NCBI GenBank assembly: GCA_964017155.1
Contig: OZ024861.1
Location: 18,211,453-18,275,452, forward strand
Direction: 5' to 3'
DNA from: Oasisia sp. SBJ-2009
Taxonomy: Eukaryota; Annelida; Polychaeta; Sabellida; Siboglinidae
Length of the DNA: 64,000 bases
Part shown: positions 11,534 to 20,000 of the stretch, piece by piece
Numbering within the stretch: the stretch's first letter is position 1
How the letters are laid out: each line of letters opens with the position of its first letter
Notes under the pieces: model-generated
Told to the model about the DNA's origin: nothing
Database searches by the model: none
Seen by the model: the letters and a program-made list of their open reading frames with translations, nothing else
Program-made: the position numbers and the translations under genes

Positions 11534-11718
11534 CGTTCCTTCCCCTGTTGGACAGTTGGGCAGTGTACAGTAGCGTCGTTCTATTCTTGGCCCACATGCA
11601 GCGCCACCTGGCCGGCGTTCCCGTATCACTAATCGTGTGCGTTCTTGAATGCTGTCATGCCCACACGTCTTGGCGCAAGGAGTCCACGCCTGCCACGGCC
11701 CCAGCTTACAGTCTGTCT
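11534..11718 (-). CDS. spon1: spon1 exon: fourth TSP1 repeat
   Basis: Acceptor tgtgattacag precedes 11718 (phase 1) and donor gtaggg follows 11534 (phase 0). The repeat starts TDCKLGPWQAWTPCAKTCG and ends YCTLPNC, with six Cys. WQAW fits the WxxW C-mannosylation site and CAKTCG fits the CxxTCG O-fucosylation site of TSP1 group 1. The sequence resembles the last TSP1 repeat of vertebrate F-spondin. The frame stays open past the donor into the 40-bp array for several hundred codons. Confidence 0.9.
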
Positions 11719-11924
11719 CTGTAATCACAAACACATTTACAGACACAACAAACAAAACAATTTAAATCATAATTTTTATTTTATTTATCATAATTTTGTC
11801 GTAAATAATTTCCGACATTATCTAAAAGTTTGTGGAGTAAAACACACAAGTAGCTGTTTTATGCAAATTAGCAACCGCTAACTTTCAACATTACCCCAAC
11901 AAATTTGCCAAGGGTACGGTATTC
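11719..11924. other. Short intron part, nothing seen
   Basis: AT-rich intron sequence between the TSP1-4 acceptor and the polypurine tract. Confidence 0.5.
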
Positions 11925-12756
11925 ACAGAGAGAGAGAGAGAGAGAAGAGAGAGAGGGAAGAGAGAGAAAGAGAAGAGAGAGAAGAGAGAGAAGAGAGAGA
12001 AGAGTGAGAGGAGAGAGGAGAGAAGAGAGAGAGAAGAGAGAGAAGAGAGAGAGAAGAGAGAGAGAGAGAAGAGAGAGAAAGAGAAGAGAGAGAAGAGAGA
12101 GAAGAGTGAGAGGAGAGAGGAGAGAAGAGAGAGAGAAGAGAGAGAAGAGAGAAGAGAGAGAGAGAAGAGAGAGAGAGAAGAGAGTGAGAGAAGAGAGAGA
12201 AAGAGAGAGAGAGAAGAGAGAGAGAAGAGAGAGAGAGAAGAGAGAGAAGAGAGAGAGAAGAGAGAGAGAAGAGAGAGAGAGAAGAGAGAGAAGAGAGAGA
12301 GAAGAGAGAGAAGAGAGAGAGAAGAGAGAGGGAGAAGAGTGAGAGGAGAGAGAGAAGAGAGAGAGAAGAGAGAGAAGAGAAGAGAGAGAAGAGTGAGAGG
12401 AGAGAGAGGAGAGAGAGAAGAGAGAGGGAGAAGAGTGAGAGGAGAGAGAGAAGAGAGAGAGAAGAGAGAGAAGAGAGAGAAGAGAGAGAAGAGAGAGAAG
12501 AGAGAAGAGAGAGAGAGAAGAGAGAGGGAGAAGAGTGAGAGGAGAGAGAGAAGAGAGAGAGAAGAGAGAGAAGAGAGAGAGAAGAGAGAGAAGAGTGAGA
12601 GGAGAGAGAGAAGAGAGTGGAGAGAGAGAGAGAGGAGAGAGAGAAGAGAGAGAAGAGAGAGAGAAGAGAGAGAGAAGAGAGAGAGAGAGACAGAGAGAAG
12701 AGAGAGAGAAGAGAGAGAGAGAAGAGAGAGAGAGAAGAGAGAGAGAGAAGAGAGAG
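11925..12756. repeat. ~830-bp polypurine/polypyrimidine tract (GA-rich plus strand)
   Basis: The plus strand is almost only A and G (gagagaagagagagaa-like), broken by a few 'gtgag', 'gtgg' and 'gaca' pieces. On the spon1 sense strand it is CU-rich and starts about 6 nt after the 5' splice site of the TSP1-3 exon. Long mirror-symmetric purine tracts of this kind can form triplex (H-) DNA, and CU-rich RNA binds PTB-type proteins. Both are inference here. Confidence 0.95.
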
Positions 12757-12762
12757 ACTGAC

Positions 12763-12984
12763 TCTTGCAGCGAGGTAGTTTACAGCGCGCTCTCCTCTCC
12801 ATCTTGCGAGGACACTTCCTGCCCCCGTGGAGGGGGGGTCTGGTCACGGTCCGCCGCTTGTACTTGTACGACTTGCCACACTTGGCCGAGCACTCCGACC
12901 ACTCGGACCACGCGGACACCCTGCAGCTGACCGGCCGCTGCTTCGGGCGGTCACTCTGGTCACTAGTGACCGGTGGGGTCATAT
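12763..12984 (-). CDS. spon1: spon1 exon: third TSP1 repeat
   Basis: A symmetric phase 1-1 exon of 222 nt. The acceptor is ttctggttttag and the donor is gtcagt. A short linker (MTPPVTSDQSDRPKQRP) leads into SCRVSAWSEWSECSAKCGKS and ends RARCKLPRC. WSEW is a potential C-mannosylation site. The position normally Ser or Thr before the third Cys is Lys (CSAKCG), so the usual O-fucose acceptor is missing. It is rich in Arg and Lys (KYKRRTVTR). The donor gtcagt is only moderately good and is followed directly by the polypyrimidine tract. Confidence 0.93.
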
Positions 12985-13660
12985 CTAAAACCAGAAGCAC
13001 CAGAAATTGTTGGGCAATGCCGTGAGTTATATGAGTGAGGTAATGTTGTATTTGTTTGGTTGGGTCCAACAAGTCCATCAGACACAGTAGACACTGATAA
13101 CTGGAATATAACACATGTAAATAATAAAACAATAATAAACACAATAAGGACAATATGTACATAAAAAAACATATCAACTTCAAATATACCAGGGATCATC
13201 CGTTATATATAGAAATGAATAAATATAAATATAATAAAATTATAAATCTGAAGGTTTCAGTCACAAGTTAAATACAATGTGTTGAAAGTGATATAATAAT
13301 AAAACACTAAGAATATGTCATTTCTTTGCACGTTCATAATGATTGGTGAGCTGACCAAATGACTCAACTACATATAGATACACACTCACACACTTCATTT
13401 ATCATGATATAACATGCGACATGATCACTGTTATGACATAAAGCTTGTACCCAGGTACGTACTGACTTAACTCCACAAAGACATGTAAACACAACTTTCT
13501 TCTTTGGGATGAAACAAATGTAAACCTCCATTATTGAGAGAGGATACATATTGTAACCTTAAATTCAATGTTCAGTTATTTCATTAGTAATATAAAAGAA
13601 TACACTGAACATGTGCAACTGAAAACCATATGCTATAGACTGTGTTGGTAGTGTACATAC
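12985..13660. other. spon1 intron, nothing seen
   Basis: AT-rich intron between the TSP1-3 and Kunitz exons. I see no repeat array or element. Confidence 0.6.
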
Positions 13661-13915
13661 GTTTCTTTTTGGATCCACCTTTTTTCTTCCTGTGTGTTTT
13701 TCTAGGTCGCTTCTTCTTTGAGCCGTGGCGATGTCTGACTGGTCTCATCCGCTGCTCACACATATCAATGCATTCTGACTGCGAGCGAAATCTGTTGTTG
13801 TTACCACGACAACCACCATAGAGGAATGCAAGGCACTGGTGTTTTGTGTGATCGTAGTACCACCGTTGAAAACTTCCCCGACACGGTCCAACGACTTTCT
13901 CCAGTGTACAGATTG
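13661..13915 (-). CDS. spon1: spon1 exon: Kunitz (BPTI) domain plus basic tail
   Basis: A symmetric phase 1-1 exon of 255 nt (acceptor ttactgcag, donor gtatgt). The domain has all six Kunitz cysteines: ICTLEKVVGPC, RWYYDHTKHQC, FLYGGC, NNNRF, SECIDMC. The reactive-loop sequence GPCRGSF puts Arg at P1, as in inhibitors of trypsin-like proteases. The exon then encodes a strongly basic run of about 30 residues (clusters KKKRPRK, HRKKK, GSKKK), which could bind heparan sulphate or be a protease site. Vertebrate F-spondins lack this domain; Kunitz domains are known in some invertebrate spondins. Inhibitory activity is inferred from the P1 residue and intact Cys. Confidence 0.95.
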
Positions 13916-13925
13916 CTGCAGTAAC

Positions 13926-14790
13926 AAGTAATGCAATGACTGTATGTATTCCATCAAGTAATGCAATGACTGTATGTATTCCATCAAGTAATGTAATGAC
14001 TGTATGTATTCCATCAAGTAATGCAATGACTGTATGTATTCCATCAAGTAATGTAATGACTGTATGTATTCCATCAAGTAATGTAATGACTGTATGTATT
14101 CCATCAAGTAATGCAATGACTGTATGTATTCCATCAAGTAATGTAATGACTGTATGTATTCCATCAAGTAATGTAATGACTGTATGTATTCCATCAAGTA
14201 ATGTAATGACTGTATGTATTCCATCAAGTAATGCAATGACTGTATGTATTCCATCAAGTAATGCAATGACTGTATGTATTCCATCAAGTAATGTAATGAC
14301 TGTATGTATTCCATCAAGTAATGCAATGACTGTATGTATTCCATCAAGTAATGCAATGACTGTATGTATTCCATCAAGTAATGCAATGACTGTATGTATT
14401 CCATCAAGTAATGTAATGACTGTATGTATTCCATCAAGTAATGCAATGACTGTATGTATTCCATCAAGTAATGCAATGACTGTATGTATTCCATCAAGTA
14501 ATGCAATGACTGTATGTATTCCATCAAGTAATGTAATGACTGTATGTATTCTAATAAGTAATGTAATGACTATAATTATATTCCAACAAGTAATGTAATG
14601 ACTATGTATTCCAATGAGTAATGTAACGACGTTATGTATTCCAATGAGTAATGTAATGACTATATGTCTTCCAACAAGTAATGTAAAGACTCCATGTATT
14701 CCAATGAGTAATGTAACGACTATGTATTCCAACAAGTAATGTAATGACTATACATATTCGAACATGTAATGTAATGACTCTATGTATGCT
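13926..14790. repeat. 30-bp minisatellite just upstream of the Kunitz acceptor
   Basis: About 21 near-perfect units of 'aagtaatg(c/t)aatgactgta' plus 'tgtattccatc' fill 13926-14555. Decayed units with aacaagtaatg/aatgagtaatg continue to about 14790. The array ends only 10 nt before the exon on the sense strand, so the branch-point region of this intron is itself repeat DNA. On the minus strand it reads in the spon1 frame as a 10-residue hydrophobic repeat (IHTVIALLDG) open into the Kunitz exon. Confidence 0.95.
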
Positions 14791-14966
14791 GTTGTGTTTA
14801 GTGAGCCCACAACAATGTTTGCAGTTGTGCTTAGTGAGCTCTAACAATGTTTGCAGTTGTGTTTGGTGAGGTCATGTTTTGGTCCTGCTATATTTCTGTG
14901 TGTTGTCATTCAGTGCTGGCAAGTACTACAGGTAATACTGTGATCTGCATTGAAGGACCCACTCAC

Positions 14967-15188
14967 CCGTGAAGTTCTTGGCCTGTCGCGCTTCACTGCA
15001 GCTGATGTTTGTCACACACAAGTCTCGTTGTTTGAGGACGCGGCTACACGTCGCGGCGTCGTCCTTCTTCATATACATCCGCCGTCGCTCACGGATGCCA
15101 CGGCCGCACGTCATCGTACAGGGCGACCAATCAGACCACTGCGTCACCGAGCACGGCTCGTTCGGCTGTTCACAGTGCTGCTCCCTAC
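14967..15188 (-). CDS. spon1: spon1 exon: second TSP1 repeat
   Basis: A symmetric phase 1-1 exon of 222 nt, with acceptor ccttgttctgcag and donor gtgagt. It starts REQHCEQPNEPC, continues SVTQWSDWSPCTMTCGRGIR and ends LCVTNISCSEARQAKNFT. WSDW and CTMTCG fit the C-mannosylation and O-fucosylation motifs of TSP1 repeats. NIS and NFT are possible N-glycosylation sites. Confidence 0.94.
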
Positions 15189-16065
15189 CTGCAGAACAAG
15201 GATGTGTCATCACAGGTATGTACTAGGTAGACTACAGGGCTTTATGCAGGATAACATTATTGCCAGTCACACGTTTTGGTGGACACATGAATGTTAACTG
15301 TTAAGCTAGTTTACAAACTTTCAAATGTGCCTGATGACCTGAAATGGGCTACAAACACACATATGACACCATTTACACTCACTTTCAAGGCATAACTAAC
15401 AATATCTATGGTTTTGGAAGGTCTTTTTTTGCTCCTTCATTTTTTACCCGCCCACCCATATACCTACATAAAGCTACAGTAGACGGTCTCTAATTATTCA
15501 ACAAAATACGGGCATGTGATTATGTATCAGTGATGTGTCTACGACTGGACTCTTCAAAGACAGTGATACTAACACTGCTGATACGAATGTTCAAAAACGT
15601 TGCTACAACAGATTGGCCAGTGACTCCACCAGTGAGTATCCACACTCCAGGTGGCACCACTGTTTATCGCCCTCGTTACATTTTGGGGAAGAATTGGAAT
15701 TAATTTTTATGGAAATTCAGTATCCAATGAAATGGTCATACAAATCTTGAGTTATGGACAAAGTGTTACGTATATGTAGAAAGTATTCTTCATCGTGGAC
15801 ATAATGCCTCTTTGTGTCAGTAGGGTGGACAGAGACAGCCAAGGAAGATTCAAACTAATGATTGAACTGTTGGCAATTTGATGGCTGATTATGAGATCGG
15901 ACAAGAAAAAGAAGTGCTACGCTCTCCATGTGTATATATATATATATATATATGGAAAAGAAAGTGTTACTCATTTCCATAAGTTTTGTTTATATTTTTA
16001 TGAGTTGTGTCTTTGTTTCTGATTGTCTAGAATGCCTGATAGAGAATTAGAGACATGACACCAAC
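15189..16065. other. spon1 intron, only a short (TA)n
   Basis: I see no gene or element. A (TA)n of about 16 bp lies near 15937-15952. Confidence 0.6.
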
Positions 16066-16215
16066 CGGAACAAGTCTCTGACTCCAGCAGGGCGAGGTCA
16101 CATGATGAAACGTTCACGGTCAGGTCAGAATACTTCCGCTTTCGAAATCTCTGGCCGAAGCCACAACTGACGGAACACACAGACCACTGGCTCCACTCAG
16201 TGGCCACACACTCCG
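16066..16215 (-). CDS. spon1: spon1 exon: first TSP1 repeat
   Basis: A symmetric phase 1-1 exon of 150 nt, with acceptor tttgtttctctag. It reads ECVATEWSQWSVCSVSCGFG and ends SETCSG. WSQW and CSVSCG are the modification motifs of the repeat. NVSS is a possible N-glycosylation site. The donor must be gttggt at 16065 to keep phase 1 with the next exon; it is a weak donor, and the alternative gtgtca a few bases further breaks the phase. The intron upstream (16216-25087) holds the Ngaro-like element. Confidence 0.9.
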
Positions 16216-16286
16216 CTAGAGAAACAAACAGGGTCCCACTCACATATGCACTCCCGTATTTCAATAACACATAGCAGGGTACATGG

Positions 16287-16290
<4 letters not shown>

Positions 16291-16334
<44 letters not shown>
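16291..16334. repeat. (TA)n microsatellite left of the TIR element
   Basis: An uninterrupted run of TA that abuts the left terminal repeat of the 825-bp element. Confidence 0.9.
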
Positions 16335-17159
16335 CCTAAAGGCAGCTTATGTCGACCAGTGCCTAGAAGACCGGCTTATGTAGACCAGACGTATTTTTAT
16401 ATTTAATACATTTTCCAAAGATGTAAAACTGGAACATTGTTTCTAATACTAATGTTTAACACATAATGAAGGTTCATCAAAATAAATCAATAAATAAGGT
16501 ATATGCAAAAAAATTGGTCTACATACAACCGCGTATGCAGATGCAGATTTATGTAGACGGGAGCAACGTCGGAAGCTGCATATATTTAGTTAGCCTTTTT
16601 GCGGTAGACGCCGAATCTAGCTATGTTGTGATACATGTTTATGCAGTAAATTTAACAATTTAGTGAATGCTGTAAAATTAATTGCCGAATACCAACGGCA
16701 ACACCAACATTCGAGGGATCTATCAGTCCGCAACAAAGACAAAATGCAAGTTTTACTAATTTACACATACTAATATAGCCTTTTGCATCAGTATGAAGCA
16801 TATCATACACTAAACACGAAACTCCAACCCTTCGTTCGATATATACCATAAACATAGATTTATAAGAACTTTGACCCGGTACACATAACCCGGCACACAA
16901 TATACTCAAAAATATGCACAGCGCTGGAGAAAACATGCTCAAAATCACTTAAGATGTTATTCATTTAAAAATTAATTACGCACAGTACTTCACTGTCATA
17001 TGAACTGTGTGTACAAGCAATGGAACTGGTCAATTCAATTGTGTTAGCTGTGAACTAATACGTCGAATCTTTATGTAGACCAGTTTTGGTCTACATAAAA
17101 CAGCGGTCTACATAAGCCGGTCCTATATGCATAATCGGTCGACATAAGCTGCCTTTAGG
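16335..17159. mobile_element. 825-bp non-autonomous DNA transposon with long TIRs in (TA)n
   Basis: The left end is CCTAAAGGCAGCTTATGTCG followed by ACC, then GACCGGCTTATGTAGACC about 15 nt further in. The reverse complement of the right end gives the same two blocks in the same order. Extra copies of the sub-terminal motif TTATGTAGACC or its complement occur near the right end (about 17070-17125). Both sides are (TA)n, which fits a TA-targeting Tc1/mariner-type element. No transposase ORF is present. Confidence 0.85.
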
Positions 17160-17160
17160 A

Positions 17161-17216
<56 letters not shown>
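17160..17216. repeat. (TA)n between the TIR element and the Ngaro-like element
   Basis: About 54 bp of TA. The microsatellite appears to have taken two insertions. Confidence 0.9.
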
Positions 17217-17220
<4 letters not shown>

Positions 17221-17434
17221 ATCCTATGTGAAGTGATAATTCAAGTGGCGACATCTGGTGGGTTAGGCCAGGAGTAATCAAACACCCGGAGTCTATATAA
17301 ATCCAGTTCAAACCAGTACCGGTCCCATTCGCCACTTGAGTTCGAGAAGCAGCATTGTGTCGTTCACTCAGGAGATCAATTTATTTTATTCGTATTTGCA
17401 AATTTAGTGTTGTTAGGTGTTGGGAAATTTTGTA
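17217..17434 (+). repeat. Ngaro split repeat A1
   Basis: 218 bp from aataatcctatgtg to gaaattttgta, same as 24091-24308. It holds the likely promoter. Confidence 0.95.
17242..17338 (+). promoter_or_regulatory. Putative Ngaro promoter with TATA box and flanking inverted repeat
   Basis: TATATAA at 17294-17300 sits between two perfect inverted 10-mers, CAAGTGGCGA (17242-17251) and TCGCCACTTG (17329-17338). The same block recurs in A2. Transcription from here would run rightwards through all four ORFs. The promoter role is inferred from position; the inverted repeat could also be a recombinase site or an RNA stem. Confidence 0.5.
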
Positions 17435-17630
17435 TTATACTTTTATCGTCTGCTAATAGTTTTCATAGTGTGTTTTAGTGCCTGTGGCTACGGCGGCCCC
17501 CTTTCGTCGAACTTGCGGGAGCTGATTCCTTTGTTCGCCTCGGCCCTCGTGCGTGCCGCCATTTTGCCATCTGACGACTTCAACTGCTCGCGTTCCCTCC
17601 ACCCAGGTGCAGCTAAGTATATTTTATCTG

Positions 17631-18233
17631 ATGGCGGGTACTACCCTCGCTTTAGTGCTGGGGGATAGTCACGTTTCTTGGCTGGAACGTTTCGTCTCGT
17701 CGTCCGGCATACGTTTCGGAACTGGGTCATCCGTTGTAGGCACGGATTGCCATTTTAAATTTGCCGGGTATCGGGGTGGCATCGTCTCGTCTGTTCGTGA
17801 CGACGCCGATGTCCTCCGTTTACTGGATTTGCATCGGCCTGCTATCGTTGTGCTTTGTCTTTCGGGGAATGATGTGTACGGGAGTCGCGAATCCGTACTT
17901 ACGGTAGGTATGCGATTGTACGATTATGCGCAGTCGCTGGTTGCTAGAGGGATATCCCATGTAGTCGTTTGTCAGGTCGTTAGACGACAGTGTGTTCGCC
18001 GCTATTCTTGGGAAGAGGGCACCCAACGGGTTTTAGAGATTAATGAATTCTTGAAGGCAGTTTGCGACACTGAAAGTTTGTCTTTTTGGTATCACCGCGG
18101 ATTTTGGCAGTCGCAGCGTAACATTTTCCGGGGGGATGGGGTGCATTTTAATGACCTAGGAAACTATAAGCTTTGGCGTAGTGTTAAGGGTGCTGTTTTC
18201 GTCGCTTTGAAGCGGTTGGGACTCGGGCGATAA
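17631..18233 (+). CDS. Ngaro ORF1: SGNH/GDSL-type hydrolase
   Basis: About 200 residues from the ATG at 17631; an upstream in-frame ATG at 17553 gives a longer but less convincing start. Block I is LVLGDSHVSW, with the nucleophile Ser13. Block III is LSGNDVYG, with the oxyanion Asn. Block V is DGVHFNDLG, with the catalytic Asp and His. These are the signatures of the SGNH hydrolase fold (esterases and lipases). A hydrolase ORF of this type is known in Ngaro elements; its role in retrotransposition is not established. Here it is the first ORF, ahead of Gag. Confidence 0.85.
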   Translation: MAGTTLALVLGDSHVSWLERFVSSSGIRFGTGSSVVGTDCHFKFAGYRGGIVSSVRDDADVLRLLDLHRPAIVVLCLSGNDVYGSRESVLTVGMRLYDYAQSLVARGISHVVVCQVVRRQCVRRYSWEEGTQRVLEINEFLKAVCDTESLSFWYHRGFWQSQRNIFRGDGVHFNDLGNYKLWRSVKGAVFVALKRLGLGR

Positions 18234-18899
18234 TGGGGATACTGAGTAAAGCGGCGAACGCTTGTCTCATGGACGTTCACCTAGTTTAACCGTTTCATGG
18301 TGTTGTTTTAGGGGGTCATCTGCTCACGTGACGGTTGCATTGCCCGACCCGCTTGCCCTGGATATCTGCTGTTGTATTGTTTGTGTTCAATAAAGTATTA
18401 AAAACCAAAACCATGACACCACTCTCATACTGGCCTATACTTTTGAGTCCCAAGTCACACTATGCTTCTTCGTTTTGTTTTGTATGTCTTTTAGGTTTTC
18501 TCTCAGCATCAATCTGCCGATCTGTTTACATTTCTATTAGCAATCTTGCTACGCCATTTAACATTATTTGCCTATGTTAACTGTCCTTTTATCTTGGATC
18601 CTTGCTGACTTGGGACATCCTGTCTATATCTTACTGTGCTTGTGCTCTTGGGTTTCACACAGCTCTTTGTGGAGGTCGAGTTACTCCGTGTTTTCTGTCC
18701 GTTCTCTGCTTTCATGTTCAATCCAGGGTCTGTTTATCACAATTCTCACTAGTGGGGTGAGGGTGTAATATATATTCTGTAATTTTGTCTTTAGTTACTT
18801 TTATACAGTGTCATGTCTCTTGAAATGCGGCAACGCTAGCAGTGTCACTCCAGCTTCACAGTTGGGTAATTTTCACAAGTATGACTACCTGTCACATTT
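18234..18899. other. Ngaro non-coding spacer after the hydrolase ORF
   Basis: No credible ORF. CAATAAAG near 18388 could be a poly(A) signal for a separate hydrolase transcript; this is weak. Confidence 0.4.
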
Positions 18900-19520
18900 A
18901 TGTATCTCCCGTGTCTGGTATCGGGAAGGACAGCAATGCCATTTGTGTAAGTGCGGGTCAGTTACTTAGCTTCCGTGTCTGGTATCGGGAAAGACGGCAA
19001 CGCCCTGCTGTGTTAGTGTGTCTCAGTTTAGCTTCCGTGTCTGGTATCGGGAAAGACGGCAACGCCCTGCTGTGTTAGTGTGTCTCAGTTTAGCTTCCGT
19101 GTCTGGTATCGGGAAAGACGGCGACGCCCTGCTGTGTTAGTGTGTCTCAGTTTAGCTTCCGTGTCTGGTATCGGGAAAGACGGCGACGCCCTGCTGTGTT
19201 AGTGTGTCTCAGTTTAGCTTCCGTGTCTGGTATCGGGAAAGACGGCGACGCCCTGCTGTGTTAGTGTGTCTAAGTTTAGCTTCCGTGTCTGGTATCGGGA
19301 AAGACGGCAACGCCCTGCTGTGTTAGTGTGTCTACGTTTAGCTTCCGTGTCTGGTATCGGGAAAGACGGCAACGCCCTGCTGTGTTAGTGTGTCTAAGTT
19401 TAGCTTACGTGTCTGGTATCGGGAAAGACGGCAACGCCCTGCTGTGTTAGTGTGCGTCAGTTTAGCTTCCGTGTCTGGTATCGGGAAAGACGGCAATGCC
19501 CTGCTGTGTTAGTGTATGTC
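18900..19520 (+). repeat. 62-bp tandem repeat inside the Ngaro element, ~9-10 copies
   Basis: The unit begins 'gcttccgtgtctggtatcgg' and contains 'gaaagacggcaacgccctgc' and 'tgtgttagtgtgtct'. Copies start at 18969, 19031, 19093 and every 62 bp to 19465; a diverged copy starts near 18902. It lies between the hydrolase and Gag ORFs and encodes nothing evident. It may be a promoter or RNA element for the second gene set. Confidence 0.93.
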
Positions 19521-20000
19521 ACAAGTGGGAATGTGTCAGGCTTACCAAGTGTCACTAATTGTTGTATTAATGATGCTATACGTTTCATTCATAATGCTAC
19601 ACGTTTTAGGCTTTGCATCACCAGACACTTCACGCTTTCGTTACAGTTTAATCAGCTCGTCACATATGGTGATTGGTAACATCAGTAAAGATACACATTT
19701 CCATGCTTTGCATAACCAGTTTAAATGCTACTTGTCAGTCGCCAGCTTATGTCCGCTTTACAGGAAGTAAATCGATTAGTAATATCGATTAATGTTCCAA
19801 ATGTTTGCATATGCTTAACCATTGCCTTTCCTCACCCAGCTTTACTGACTTCATATATTAACATATAGTTGTATACGGATATACAACTGCAGCGTTATCG
19901 CTATGCATATGGCGCCATTGCAAGTAATGGGTTGATATACACTGTGTGGACTCTTTCAGTTGTGTTATGTTTGTCAAATGCTTGCATATTAATTTGTAGT

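Noticed and set aside
6941..11755. Minus-strand ORFs of 400-1100 codons
   Set aside because: They are made by a stop-free 40-bp and 33-bp repeat; the 40-bp unit is open in all three minus frames, and the same peptides appear in every frame. Only the TSP1-4 and last exon parts are kept as coding.
11905..12930. Arg/Glu-rich plus ORFs and Ser/Leu-rich minus ORF
   Set aside because: Translations of the (GA)-rich purine tract.
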